In this document: piece after piece, positions 28,267 through 38,142 of the stretch
How positions within the stretch are numbered: the stretch's first letter is position 1
How the letters are laid out: every line of letters begins with the position of its first letter
NCBI RefSeq assembly: GCF_002813425.1
Contig: NZ_PHUL01000001.1
Span: 3,870,756-3,934,755 of the forward strand
DNA length: 64,000 nt
Origin: Cellulophaga sp. RHA19
GTDB lineage: Bacteria; Bacteroidota; Bacteroidia; Flavobacteriales; Flavobacteriaceae
Direction: 5' to 3'
Notes under the pieces: generated by a model
Databases searched by the model: none
Told to the model about the DNA's origin: nothing
The model's input: only the letters and a program-made list of their open reading frames with translations
Made by a program: the position numbers and the translations under genes

Positions 28267-31200
28267 ATGAAAAATTTAACTTCTATTATAGTTCTAATTT
28301 TATTTGCAAACATAGCAATGGCACAAGAAAATAACAGTTTTGACGCACTTTGGAAAACCGTAGAAAAGCACGAGAAGTCTTCTATGACCAAATCTGCCCT
28401 AGAAACAGTGCAAGCAATTGCTGCCAAAGCAAAAAAAGAAGACAACTCGCCACAGAATGTAAAAGCATTGTTGTACATCTCTAAATATGCAATGACTTTA
28501 GAGGAAGATGCTGTGTTATCTATTATAACAAATTTTAAATCTGAAATTGCTAATAGTGACACACCTACAAAAAACGTTTTACACAGTTATTTAGCTAATT
28601 TATATTTACAATATTTTAGACAAAATAGATATCGTTTTTACAATAGAACTACAACTGAAACTAAAGTAGATAGTATAGATTTTAGAACTTGGGATTTAAC
28701 TACTTTATTTTATGAAATTGACACTAATTTTAAGTCCTCCTTAAAAAATAGCAGTGCATTACAAAAGATTAAAGTAGATGAGTTTGACTTGTTATTAAAC
28801 AACAGAAAAGATTCTAAAATATACAGACCTACACTGTTTGACCTTTTATCGCATACTGCATTAGAGTTTTATAAAACAGATGAAAGTAGCATAACTAGAC
28901 CTGCTGATCAGTTTGAGATTGATGACCAAAATATGCTATGCAGTGGAACAGATTTTATTAGTTTACCTATTAACGAAGACGATAAAACATCATTAAAGTC
29001 TAAAGCTTTAAAAGTTTATCAAGGCTTATTAGATTTTCATAAAAACGATGCTTCACCAAAGGCTTTTGTTGAAGTAGATTTAGAACGATTAAATTTTGTT
29101 TACAATAACGCTGTTTTTTTAGAGAAAGATAAACACTACATATCAACCTTAAAAAAAATGGCAAACACTTATAAAAACGATGCTGTTTCTGGTTTATACA
29201 ATTACAATATTGCTACCTATTACAACACCAAAGGAGATAGTTACCATCCAAATAGCGTAATACCAAAAAACCAATGGAAGAAAAATGATGCTATTAAAAT
29301 TTGTGAAGCTGTAGTTGCTAAATTTCCTAAAAGTAGAGCCGCAGAAATGTGTAACGACTTGGTTACAACCATAAAAAGAAGTAGACTTGACATAAGCACA
29401 GAAAGTTACATACAAGTTAACAAACCGTCTAAAGTACTTGTTAGGTATAAAAATGTAAACGATTTAAATTTTACAGCCTATACAATTTCAGACAAGCAAT
29501 TATATACGTTAGATACAATTTATGATGATGACAAAAAGCTACAGTATATAAAAAAGCTTAAAAGTGTAAAAACGTGGAAGTCTAAATTAAAAAACGAAAA
29601 AGATTACCAAAACCATACTACTGAAGTTATTATACCAAAATTAAATGTAGGACAACTACTTATACTTGCAGAACCTACTAAATTAACAAAAACTTACGGG
29701 TATAGTGCCATACAAGTAACAGACTTGGCTGTTGTAAATAGTACTACAAATACAGCAGATTATTTTCAGGTAGTAAACAGAGCAAATGGTAAGCCTATTG
29801 CAAATGCTACAGTTAAGTTAGAATATCATAAAACGTATAATGACCCTGTACAACACGCTAAATTTAAAACCAATAGCTTGGGTATGGTTACCATTCACAA
29901 AACAGACCAAAGGTGGCGCAATATAAAACTAAAGGTTAGTAGTAATGATGATTACGCTACATTTGGCACTTATAATGTATACACTAAAGCCAACAGTAAT
30001 AGTAATATAAATTATAATAATGCTTTTTTATTCACAGACCGTAGTATTTACAGACCAGGGCAACCTGTTTATTTTAAAGGTATTGCTATTAACCAAAAAA
30101 ATAATAAATCTGACATATTAGAAAACATTAAGGTTACTGTAACGCTAAAAGATGTGAATTACCAAGCTGTAAAATCTTTAGAGTTAACTACAAATGAATA
30201 TGGCTCTTTTAATGGAGAATTTATATTACCTAGTAACGGCTTAACAGGTAATTTTACTATAGAAGCAATATCTAGTAGCAACAAAATAAGTAATACCAGT
30301 TATTTTTCTGTAGAAGAATACAAACGACCTAAATTTACAACAACTTTTAAACCTGTTACAGAGACCTACAAGGTTAATGATATGGTAACGGTAAACGGTA
30401 CAGCCAATGCTTTTGCTGGTAGCACAATTACTGATGCTAAAGTTGTTTACACCGTAAAAAGGTTGGTTAGATATCCTAACTGGTATTATTGGAGAGTACC
30501 CTACTATAATAGCACACCACAAGAAATTAAACACGGGGAAACTAAAACAGATGCTAATGGAAACTACCAAATAACCTTTAAGGCTATACCAGAAAAAAGT
30601 GTAAACAAGGATAACTCTCCTATTTTTAATTATGAAATTACTGCAGATGTTACAGATATTAATGGAGAAACAAAAAGTACTACAACTGTAGTTAGAGTTG
30701 GTTACCATAGTTTAAATGCCACTATAAATGTAAGCTCGCAAATAGATAAAACTAAAAAAGATAGCGTATTATATGTTAATACTGCTAACTTAAACGGACA
30801 GTTTACTGCCGCAAAAGGGTCGTTAAAAATATATAAATTACAAGCACCTAAAAATGTAAAACGCAGTAGACCTTGGTCTGCTCCAGATTACAAAATAGAT
30901 GAAACTACGTTTAGCACAAACTTCCCTAACGAAATATACAAAAAGCAGCAACCAAGAGATTGGGACAAGGGACCACTATTATGGAGTACTAATTTTGACA
31001 CTAAAAAATCTTCTGTAATTAATTTGCCTACTATTAAAAAATGGGAATCTGGTAAGTATATTATTGAGCTAGAAGCTAAAGATAAATTTGGACAAACTGT
31101 TACAGACAAGGCAATAGCAAGTTTATTTAGCAACACAGATAAAACTACAGCAGACAACGAACTTTTTGATATAAAAATCGACAAAAATAGTTACAGCGTT

Positions 31201-34200
31201 GGAGATAATGTAGAAGTTAAACTGTTATCTGCAGCAACACCTTTAAATGTTACGTTGTATATAGATAGAAGTAACAAACCTATTGAAACAAAAATAATAA
31301 CACTTAGTAACTGTTCTAAAACAATAAAAATACCAATTACCAAAGAAGATATAGGTGGCTTGTCTATTAACTATACTTTTACGGCTTACAATTCTTTTAA
31401 AAATGATAAAGTATATATTAATGTTCCACACCCAAGTACATCATTAGAAATAGAAACAGTAACTTTTAGAGATAAAATACAACCTGGTACAGATGAAACT
31501 TGGAAATTTAAAATTAAAGGCTCTAAAGGAGATAAAGTTGCTGCAGAAATATTAGCAAGTATGTATGATGCTTCCTTGGATGAATTTAGAAGCCACAGCT
31601 GGTATTTTTACCCAATACACCATAAAAACCACTCTAATAACATAAGAAGTAGTGCTTACAAAAGTTTTTCTGAAGATTCGTTTACAGTTTATAATAATGA
31701 ATTCTATGAGTATATATACCAAGGACAAAATTATGACGCTTTTAATTGGTATGGGTTGTATATAGGTAACTCTTATTACAATCGTAGGTCTTTATCTGTA
31801 ATGAGAAAATCTGCATCACCTGTTGCCATGGAAATGGTTGCTGAAGATACTGAAGAAATAGTTGTTGTAGAAGAAAGTGATTCTGGTGCTTTGGATGATG
31901 CTATAAGTAGCCCAATGGAGTCTAAAAAAGACACCACTGCTCCTGCTCCTCCTAAAAAAGAAAAAGAGGAGGTTAAAATTAGAAAAAACTTACAGGAAAC
32001 AGCTTTCTTTTTTCCAGAATTGCAAACTGATAAAGAGGGTAATGTATCTTTTAATTTTACTACCCCAGAAGCGTTAACTAAATGGAAATTACAATTATTG
32101 GCACATACTAAAAGTTTAGAAAGCGCTGTTACTACATTGCAAACTGTAACCCAAAAAGAGCTAATGGTAATGCCTAATGCTCCTCGTTTTTTACGTGAAG
32201 GAGATAAGCTTATTTTTAGTAGTAAAATTGCAAATATTACAGAGAAAAACTTATCTGGTCTTGCGACCTTAGAACTTAAAGATGCTGTTAGTGGTAAAGA
32301 TATTACATCAGAATTAATAACATCTGTTACAGAAAATAACTTCTCTGTAGATGCTAAAGGAAACACACAAGTTTCTTGGACATTAGAAATTCCAAAAAAT
32401 CTTCAGGCTGTACAATATACTGTTATTGCTAAGGCAGGCAATTTTAGTGACGGTGAGCAAAATTTGCTTCCGGTACTTACAAATAGAATGTTGGTAACAG
32501 AAACTTTACCTATGTGGGTAAGAAGCAATCAAACTAAAAAATTCAGCTTAGATAAATTAAAAAATAACACATCTACAACATTAACAAATCATAAATTAAG
32601 TTTAGAAATAACATCTAATCCTGCTTGGTATGCAGTGCAAGCATTACCGTATTTAATGGAGTATCCGCACGAGTGTAATGAGCAACTTTTTTCTAGATAT
32701 TATGCAAATACATTGGCTAGTCACATTGCAAATAGCAATCCTAGAATACAAGAGGTTTTTAAACAATGGGCAAATTCTGATGCGTTACTTAGCAACTTAG
32801 AAAAAAACCAAGAATTAAAATCGCTTTTAATACAAGAAACTCCTTGGTTAAGAGATGCACAGTCTGAGACGGAACAGAAAAAACGTATTGCATTACTTTT
32901 TAATTTAAATAAAATGAAAAGTGAGCAAGCTGCAGTTGTGCGTAGATTAACAAACAACCAGACTAATAAAGGTGGTTGGGCTTGGTTTAACGGAGGCAAA
33001 GAAAGCAGGTACATTACACAACATATTATTACTGGATTTGGACATTTAGATGCCCTAAAAGCTCTAAACAATACGGATAAAGATGTAGGTAAAATGATTA
33101 ATAAGGCAATTGCCTACTTAGATAAAGAATTTGTGAGTGAGTATGAGTATATGAAAAAGCATAGCTCTGACTTAAAAAGTGATCACTTAAGCAATATGCA
33201 GCTTCATTACTTGTATATGCGTAGTTTTTATCCGGATGTTAAAGCATCTAAAAAAACAAAAGAAGTTACAGAATATTACAGAGATCAAGCTAAAAAATAT
33301 TGGAACAAACGTAGCCTATACAATAAAGGTTTACTTGCTTTAAGTTTGTTTAGAATGGATGAAGATGCTACTGCTAAAAAGATTTTAAAATCTCTAAAGC
33401 AAAACAGTATTACTTCTGATGAATTAGGAATGTACTGGAAAGAAAACACCAACTCTTGGTATTGGTACCAAGCGCCAATTGAAACTCAGTCGTTATTAAT
33501 TGAAGCTTTTGCAGAAATAGAAAACAATACAGAAACAGTTGATAATCTAAAAATTTGGTTGCTTAAAAACAAGCAAACCAACCAATGGAAAACCACAAAA
33601 GCGACTACAGAAGCTGTTTACGCATTGCTTTTACAAGGTAGCGATTGGCTCTCTGTTACAGACGCTGTAGATGTTTTGGTGGGTGATAAGAAAATAGACC
33701 CTAACAAATTAGAAGATGTTAAAGTTGAAGCTGGCACTGGTTATTATAAAACAGCTTGGAATAGTAAAGAAATAGAACCTAAAATGGCAGATGTACAAAT
33801 TACCAAAAAAGGTAATGGTATTGCTTGGGGCGCTATGTACTGGCAGTATTTTGAAGATTTAGACAAAATTACATCTGCAGAAACACCGCTTAAATTATCT
33901 AAAAAATTATTCTTAAAAAAGAATACAAATACTGGCGAGCAAATATCAGAAATTACTAAAAACACAAAATTGGTGGTAGGTGATTTGGTAAAAGTACGCA
34001 TAGAGCTTAGAGCAGACAGAGCAATGGAATTTGTACATATGAAAGATATGAGGGCCTCTGGATTGGAGCCTTTAAATGTAATATCTAGATACAAATGGCA
34101 AGACGGCTTAGGGTATTATGAAAGCACAAAAGACGCTAGCACAAATTTCTTTTTTGATTATTTACCTAAAGGAGTTTATGTATTTGAGTATGATTTACGT

Positions 34201-34308
34201 GTAAATAATGCTGGCGATTTTAGCAATGGCATTACAACAATACAAAGTATGTATGCACCAGAATTTAGTAGCCATAGTAAAGGTGTACGTGTTTCTGTTA
34301 ACAAATAG
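28267..34308 (+). CDS. Bacterial alpha-2-macroglobulin family protein
   Basis: 2013-aa envelope protein, probably a protease trap that guards the periplasm or surface. It has a signal peptide (about 1-20, ending NIAMAQ), a long helical N-terminal region, then macroglobulin beta-domains including the MG motif SIYRPGQPVYFKG (about residue 593). A low-complexity acidic linker (about 1195-1235, EEIVVVEESDSG..TTAPAPPKKEKEE) is in the position of a bait region or hinge. The A2M domain follows (about 1240, ETAFFFPELQTDKEGN). The thioester motif is intact: Cys1470-Asn-Glu-Gln1473. The final helical and receptor-like domains complete it. There is no lipobox and no pbpC gene beside it, unlike the E. 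coli yfhM locus. Confidence 0.9.
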   Translation: MKNLTSIIVLILFANIAMAQENNSFDALWKTVEKHEKSSMTKSALETVQAIAAKAKKEDNSPQNVKALLYISKYAMTLEEDAVLSIITNFKSEIANSDTPTKNVLHSYLANLYLQYFRQNRYRFYNRTTTETKVDSIDFRTWDLTTLFYEIDTNFKSSLKNSSALQKIKVDEFDLLLNNRKDSKIYRPTLFDLLSHTALEFYKTDESSITRPADQFEIDDQNMLCSGTDFISLPINEDDKTSLKSKALKVYQGLLDFHKNDASPKAFVEVDLERLNFVYNNAVFLEKDKHYISTLKKMANTYKNDAVSGLYNYNIATYYNTKGDSYHPNSVIPKNQWKKNDAIKICEAVVAKFPKSRAAEMCNDLVTTIKRSRLDISTESYIQVNKPSKVLVRYKNVNDLNFTAYTISDKQLYTLDTIYDDDKKLQYIKKLKSVKTWKSKLKNEKDYQNHTTEVIIPKLNVGQLLILAEPTKLTKTYGYSAIQVTDLAVVNSTTNTADYFQVVNRANGKPIANATVKLEYHKTYNDPVQHAKFKTNSLGMVTIHKTDQRWRNIKLKVSSNDDYATFGTYNVYTKANSNSNINYNNAFLFTDRSIYRPGQPVYFKGIAINQKNNKSDILENIKVTVTLKDVNYQAVKSLELTTNEYGSFNGEFILPSNGLTGNFTIEAISSSNKISNTSYFSVEEYKRPKFTTTFKPVTETYKVNDMVTVNGTANAFAGSTITDAKVVYTVKRLVRYPNWYYWRVPYYNSTPQEIKHGETKTDANGNYQITFKAIPEKSVNKDNSPIFNYEITADVTDINGETKSTTTVVRVGYHSLNATINVSSQIDKTKKDSVLYVNTANLNGQFTAAKGSLKIYKLQAPKNVKRSRPWSAPDYKIDETTFSTNFPNEIYKKQQPRDWDKGPLLWSTNFDTKKSSVINLPTIKKWESGKYIIELEAKDKFGQTVTDKAIASLFSNTDKTTADNELFDIKIDKNSYSVGDNVEVKLLSAATPLNVTLYIDRSNKPIETKIITLSNCSKTIKIPITKEDIGGLSINYTFTAYNSFKNDKVYINVPHPSTSLEIETVTFRDKIQPGTDETWKFKIKGSKGDKVAAEILASMYDASLDEFRSHSWYFYPIHHKNHSNNIRSSAYKSFSEDSFTVYNNEFYEYIYQGQNYDAFNWYGLYIGNSYYNRRSLSVMRKSASPVAMEMVAEDTEEIVVVEESDSGALDDAISSPMESKKDTTAPAPPKKEKEEVKIRKNLQETAFFFPELQTDKEGNVSFNFTTPEALTKWKLQLLAHTKSLESAVTTLQTVTQKELMVMPNAPRFLREGDKLIFSSKIANITEKNLSGLATLELKDAVSGKDITSELITSVTENNFSVDAKGNTQVSWTLEIPKNLQAVQYTVIAKAGNFSDGEQNLLPVLTNRMLVTETLPMWVRSNQTKKFSLDKLKNNTSTTLTNHKLSLEITSNPAWYAVQALPYLMEYPHECNEQLFSRYYANTLASHIANSNPRIQEVFKQWANSDALLSNLEKNQELKSLLIQETPWLRDAQSETEQKKRIALLFNLNKMKSEQAAVVRRLTNNQTNKGGWAWFNGGKESRYITQHIITGFGHLDALKALNNTDKDVGKMINKAIAYLDKEFVSEYEYMKKHSSDLKSDHLSNMQLHYLYMRSFYPDVKASKKTKEVTEYYRDQAKKYWNKRSLYNKGLLALSLFRMDEDATAKKILKSLKQNSITSDELGMYWKENTNSWYWYQAPIETQSLLIEAFAEIENNTETVDNLKIWLLKNKQTNQWKTTKATTEAVYALLLQGSDWLSVTDAVDVLVGDKKIDPNKLEDVKVEAGTGYYKTAWNSKEIEPKMADVQITKKGNGIAWGAMYWQYFEDLDKITSAETPLKLSKKLFLKKNTNTGEQISEITKNTKLVVGDLVKVRIELRADRAMEFVHMKDMRASGLEPLNVISRYKWQDGLGYYESTKDASTNFFFDYLPKGVYVFEYDLRVNNAGDFSNGITTIQSMYAPEFSSHSKGVRVSVNK

Positions 34309-34333
34309 TATACGTTAAACAAATGTATTGCTT

Positions 34334-34348
34334 ATCTTAACAAGATAA
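34334..34348 (+). promoter_or_regulatory. Second copy of the 15-bp element, upstream of cls
   Basis: The 15-mer ATCTTAACAAGATAA, identical to 28242-28256 and again ending ten bases before the start codon. The hairpin ATCTT/AAGAT followed further on by T6 could also act as a weak attenuator between the two genes. Confidence 0.45.
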
Positions 34349-34358
34349 ACTGTTTTTT

Positions 34359-35816
34359 ATGAACTGGATACTGCTATTAGAAATACTATACGTACCCTTA
34401 TTAATTTTTACTTGTCTACGTATAATTTATGATACAAGAGGCACAACAAAAACACTTGCTTATTTATTAAGTGCAGTGTTTTTGCCTTTTATAGGTATTA
34501 TCATTTATTTTTCTTTTGGTATAAATTACAGAAAGCATAAAATGTATGCCAACAAGTCTTTGTTGGATGTGAGACAAAAAGAAGTTTTAGAAAAGGAAAT
34601 TATTGCACACTCTAAAGAGGTATTGGCAAACGGTAATGAGTCTGCCAAAAGTAGATCAGAATTGGTAAACCTTTTGTTAAAAGATACCACTAGCCCACTT
34701 ACCAACAATAACACCGTAAAGATTTTACTAAATGGCGAAAACAAATTTCCGGAAGTCTTAAAAGCTATTGAAGCCGCAAAACACCATATACACATAGAGT
34801 ACTACATTTTTAGAGATGATGAAATTGGAAATACAATAGAAAAATTGCTTCTTAAAAAAGCAAAAGAAGGTGTAAAAATTAGGTTTATTTATGATGATTA
34901 TGGTAGTTCTGAAATAAGAAAAACACTAAGTAGCAGGTTAAGAGATGCAGGTATAGAAGCTGTACCGTTTTATAAAATAAAATTAATTGCATTTGCAAAC
35001 AGACTTAACTACCGTAACCACCGTAAAATTATTGTAATAGATGGCAAAGTAGGTTTTGTTGGTGGTATAAATGTGAGTGATAACTATGTAAATAAAAAGA
35101 ATAGTACAGATCGTGTTTTTTGGAGAGATACACACTTAAAAATTGAAGGGCCTGCGGTTACTTACCTGCAATATATATTCTTGTCTGACTGGAATTCTTG
35201 TTCTACTCAAAATTTAATTTTAGAGAAAGGTATGTATGTGCCTTTTAATTCTTTTACGTACACAGATACTAAGTTAGTACAAATTGCTGCTAGTGGTCCA
35301 GACTCTAACTCGCCTACAATTTTATATTCTATTTTACAGGCAATTTACTTAGCTGAAGAAGAAATTTTAATTACTACTCCTTATTTTATTCCCGGTGAAA
35401 GTATGTTAGATGCTTTAAATATTGCTGCTATGAGTGGTTTAAAAGTAAAACTACTAGTTCCGTACAACTCAGACACACTACTAGTTAACGCAGCATCTAG
35501 AGCATATTACAGAGAAATATTAAATGCAGGAGTAGAAATATACAGATATAAAAAAGGATTTGTACATGCAAAAACTATAGTTACAGATAAAAAAATAGCT
35601 ATTGTTGGTACAGCCAATATGGATACTAGAAGTTTTGAGCTTAATTTTGAAGTAAACGCTATTGTTTATGATGAAGAAATTGCCACAGAACTTACCACTG
35701 CATTTTATAATGACTTAATTGACTCTGAACAAATAGATAAAGAAAAGTGGATTAACAGACCTTGGTATATTAAATTAACAGACAAAATAGCTAAGTTACT
35801 CTCCCCAATGCTATAA
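34359..35816 (+). CDS. cls: Cardiolipin synthase (phospholipase D family)
   Basis: Membrane enzyme that joins two phosphatidylglycerol molecules into cardiolipin and glycerol. The 485-aa product has two N-terminal membrane helices (about 5-25 and 35-57, the latter AVFLPFIGIIIYFSFGI) and two HKD catalytic motifs, HRKIIVIDGKVGFVGGIN (about residue 222) and HAKTIVTDKKIAIVGTANMD (about 403), so both halves of the active site are present. It lies 50 bp after the A2M gene and shares its upstream 15-mer, which suggests co-regulation of two envelope functions. Confidence 0.93.
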   Translation: MNWILLLEILYVPLLIFTCLRIIYDTRGTTKTLAYLLSAVFLPFIGIIIYFSFGINYRKHKMYANKSLLDVRQKEVLEKEIIAHSKEVLANGNESAKSRSELVNLLLKDTTSPLTNNNTVKILLNGENKFPEVLKAIEAAKHHIHIEYYIFRDDEIGNTIEKLLLKKAKEGVKIRFIYDDYGSSEIRKTLSSRLRDAGIEAVPFYKIKLIAFANRLNYRNHRKIIVIDGKVGFVGGINVSDNYVNKKNSTDRVFWRDTHLKIEGPAVTYLQYIFLSDWNSCSTQNLILEKGMYVPFNSFTYTDTKLVQIAASGPDSNSPTILYSILQAIYLAEEEILITTPYFIPGESMLDALNIAAMSGLKVKLLVPYNSDTLLVNAASRAYYREILNAGVEIYRYKKGFVHAKTIVTDKKIAIVGTANMDTRSFELNFEVNAIVYDEEIATELTTAFYNDLIDSEQIDKEKWINRPWYIKLTDKIAKLLSPML

Positions 35817-35949
35817 CTAATTGTTTTTTAGTGTTTTAAATTGAAGATTTCAAATATTTTAATTAACTTTAGAAAACACAACTAAATTTAAATTATTACT
35901 ACATCAAATACACAGGCCTACTCTATGGCTAATTTCCTGAAAGATGCAT

Positions 35950-35993
35950 AAAAAGTAGTGGTTTTTTACCCCACGATTTAGTCATTACTTTTT
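35950..35993. terminator. Probable bidirectional terminator between cls and lytTR genes
   Basis: AAAAAGTAGTG (35950-35960) pairs with CATTACTTTTT (35983-35993) as an 11-bp stem with one G-U pair, flanked by A and T runs, with an inner GTGG/CCAC pairing. It lies between convergent genes. Confidence 0.5.
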
Positions 35994-36003
35994 TGTATCT
36001 TTT

Positions 36004-36753
36004 TTAAATACTCATTTTATCTTTAAAAATGTAAGACTGTCTTCTAGACACCTCTACTTCTTCACCAGAGTTCATTGTTAATTTAAGCTTACCATTAAAC
36101 CAAGGCACAACATTAGCTATATAATTTACATTTATAATTTGCTGCCTGTTTACTCTAAAAAAGTTATGATCTGGTAGTTTTTCTTCAACTTGGTTTAAAG
36201 ACTTATATAACATTGGTTTTTCGCCTTTAAAATATACGCGCGTGTAATTACCTACAATTTCAAACAAAGAAATATCTCCTATTTTTACCAACCAACATTT
36301 ATCGCCATCTTTTATAAAAATCTGACTACTTTCTGTTAGCTTCTCTTTAGTCTCGTTAGTAACATTTTCTTCGCTACTTTCTGCAGTAGAACCTTCTAAC
36401 TGGACCTTTACTTTTTCTATTGCCTTTCCAAAGCGTTTTGCATTAATAGGTTTTAAAATATAATCCAATGCATTATACTCAAAAGATTTAATTGCATACT
36501 CATCAAAAGCTGTTGTAAATACCGTAATTGGTACTTTATCTAGCATTTCTAAAAGTTCAAAACCATCTTTTTCTGGCATATTAATGTCTAAAAATAATAG
36601 GTCGGGCTGTGTTTCATTAATTAACTTGTAGCCTTCATCTACATTTTCTGCTTCACCAAGAATTTCTATCTCACCTTGGTTTTTTATCAATTCTTTTAGC
36701 TCATTTCTGGCTAACCTAGAGTCTTCTACTATAACTGCTTTAATCATACTCAT
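36004..36753 (-). CDS. LytTR-family response regulator
   Basis: 249-aa DNA-binding response regulator. The receiver domain (about 1-125) carries the acidic pocket VEDS, phosphoacceptor Asp56 (LLFLDINMPEKDG), Thr in VFTTAFDE and Lys in DYILKPI. The LytTR domain (about 150-249) contains SLFEIVGNYTRVYF and FFRVNRQQIINVNYI, the beta-type DNA-binding fold. Its ATG overlaps the kinase stop (ATGA, 4 bp), so the two are a coupled pair. Likely targets are the paired CCGTT direct repeats upstream of the two microprotein genes on the same strand; that is an inference from known LytTR sites such as those of AlgR. Confidence 0.92.
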   Translation of the reverse strand: MSMIKAVIVEDSRLARNELKELIKNQGEIEILGEAENVDEGYKLINETQPDLLFLDINMPEKDGFELLEMLDKVPITVFTTAFDEYAIKSFEYNALDYILKPINAKRFGKAIEKVKVQLEGSTAESSEENVTNETKEKLTESSQIFIKDGDKCWLVKIGDISLFEIVGNYTRVYFKGEKPMLYKSLNQVEEKLPDHNFFRVNRQQIINVNYIANVVPWFNGKLKLTMNSGEEVEVSRRQSYIFKDKMSI

Positions 36754-37838
36754 ACCATTGGTATTTTAATATTTGCTACTACCTCTTCATTTATCTCTTC
36801 TAAAGAAAACTCTGCTAAGTTTCCGTATAACAACCGTAGTCGTTGTTTTATATTTTTAAGACCTAACTGTGTAGAGCCTTTTACTATTTTTAATTTACCT
36901 GTATTACGCACAATAATATGCAAATATTTTTCTGTTCTGTTTGTAATTAAGGTAATTGTACCTCCTTTAATTAGATTTGCAATTCCGTGTTTTGCTGCAT
37001 TTTCTACCAATAACTGTATTATCATTGGTGGTATAGAAACAGATAGTGAGTTAGGGTCTACTTCTTTTACAAACTCTAACCTATCTTCAAACTGAATTTT
37101 AGATAAGGCTATATAATTCTCTACCATATCTAACTCTTCTTCCAAAGCAATAGAATTTACATCGTTCTTAATTAAAGAATACCTGAGCATTTCAGACAAT
37201 TTTGTAAGCATTTCTCTAGACTTACCAACGTCTTCTAACATTAAGCCTCTAATATTGTTTAAGCTATTAAACATAAAATGAGGATTAATTTGCCCCTTTA
37301 AAGAGTTTAACTGAGACTCCTTTAAACTCCCCTCTAACTTAAACTGTTTAAGAGTAATGTTTTTGTTATAGTCATAGGCTTTTATAACTAAAACTGTAAA
37401 AAGCCATATCACAAACATTGCAGAGAAGAATGGTATATTTGTTAAACGCATAAACCAATTTATAGAGTCTGTTAAGCTTTTTTCAGATTCAAAACTAGAA
37501 ATACTCTGAACCACATCTAACATTGGCCATAAAATTAAAGAATATATTATCTGAACTCCAATAAAAAGCAATACCAAACTAACTACGTTTCGTTTTTTAA
37601 GATTACCAAACGCTATGTGCTTTTCTATATAATATAATAATATAAAAGACATTGCATATGCTAGTAAGCCACAAGCAATACCTTCTCCTATTAAGTAACC
37701 TATGTAACCGTAATATTCGTTTTGGTCTGCATATTCTAATCCGTAAGAGACTTTGTCAAAAGTTAGTGTGGATAGTATTAAAACCAACCATCCTATTAAG
37801 GCAAAAACCCAGTATTTCCAGTTATTTATAAGTTTCAT
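36750..37838 (-). CDS. LytS/YehU-type sensor histidine kinase
   Basis: 362-aa membrane kinase. Four hydrophobic segments (about 10-25, 48-70, 85-106, 136-153) form the sensor part with no large outside domain. A coiled linker (about 160-180) leads to the His_kinase domain with phospho-acceptor His187 in QINPHFMFNSLNNIRG, and an HATPase_c domain with N-box LLVENAAKHGI and GLKNIKQRL. With so little exposed sequence, the signal is probably sensed in the membrane or supplied by a membrane partner. The adjacent same-strand microprotein genes are candidates for that role. Confidence 0.92.
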   Translation of the reverse strand: MKLINNWKYWVFALIGWLVLILSTLTFDKVSYGLEYADQNEYYGYIGYLIGEGIACGLLAYAMSFILLYYIEKHIAFGNLKKRNVVSLVLLFIGVQIIYSLILWPMLDVVQSISSFESEKSLTDSINWFMRLTNIPFFSAMFVIWLFTVLVIKAYDYNKNITLKQFKLEGSLKESQLNSLKGQINPHFMFNSLNNIRGLMLEDVGKSREMLTKLSEMLRYSLIKNDVNSIALEEELDMVENYIALSKIQFEDRLEFVKEVDPNSLSVSIPPMIIQLLVENAAKHGIANLIKGGTITLITNRTEKYLHIIVRNTGKLKIVKGSTQLGLKNIKQRLRLLYGNLAEFSLEEINEEVVANIKIPMV

Positions 37839-37890
37839 TAAATTTATTCTAATACATTAATACGCTAATAAAAGCTTTTTATAATTATGC

Positions 37891-37944
37891 TTAAGCGATA
37901 ATGTTTAAAATTACGACAATCAATAATTCTGCTAGTAGTATCAT
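37891..37944 (-). CDS. Possible 17-aa hydrophobic leader peptide
   Basis: Tiny frame MILLAELLIVVILNIIA, preceded by an A-rich stretch as many starts here are, lying between the second microprotein and the kinase gene. An 18-codon frame can arise by chance in AT-rich DNA, so this is only a candidate. Confidence 0.2.
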   Translation of the reverse strand: MILLAELLIVVILNIIA

Positions 37945-37988
37945 AATATTTTTTTTTAGATTGATGGTTAATGGTTGATTACTTGTTT

Positions 37989-38123
37989 TTAAAATCCTAA
38001 GTGATACAAAAGTTTACCAAAATTGTAACCCAAACCAAAAAGTAGTGCAAGAGCAAAAGTGCTAATTAAAATACCATAAGCAATTGCATTTACTTTTTTG
38101 GTTAAAGTTGTTGGTTTCTGCAT
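37989..38123 (-). CDS. 44-aa single-TM microprotein A
   Basis: Short gene below usual size cut-offs. The peptide starts MQKPTTLTKKVNAIAYG, has one hydrophobic helix (about 14-32, including ISTFALALLF) and ends GYNFGKLLYHLGF. It has a basic N-terminal tail, so the N-terminus is predicted to be in the cytoplasm. It matches microprotein B in exact length, charge pattern, helix position and the GY-x-x-G motif after the helix. It has its own promoter with two CCGTT repeats, and a leader of about 110 nt that holds the TTGA repeats. It lies 150 bp upstream of the sensor kinase on the same strand. Function unknown; a partner or regulator of the kinase is possible. Confidence 0.6.
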   Translation of the reverse strand: MQKPTTLTKKVNAIAYGILISTFALALLFGLGYNFGKLLYHLGF

Positions 38124-38142
38124 AACTGTTAGTTTTAAATTT

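Noticed and set aside
30241..32366. Several long minus-strand frames opposite the alpha-2-macroglobulin gene
   Set aside because: All lie antisense to a continuous 2013-codon gene with clear domains, and their translations are low-complexity.
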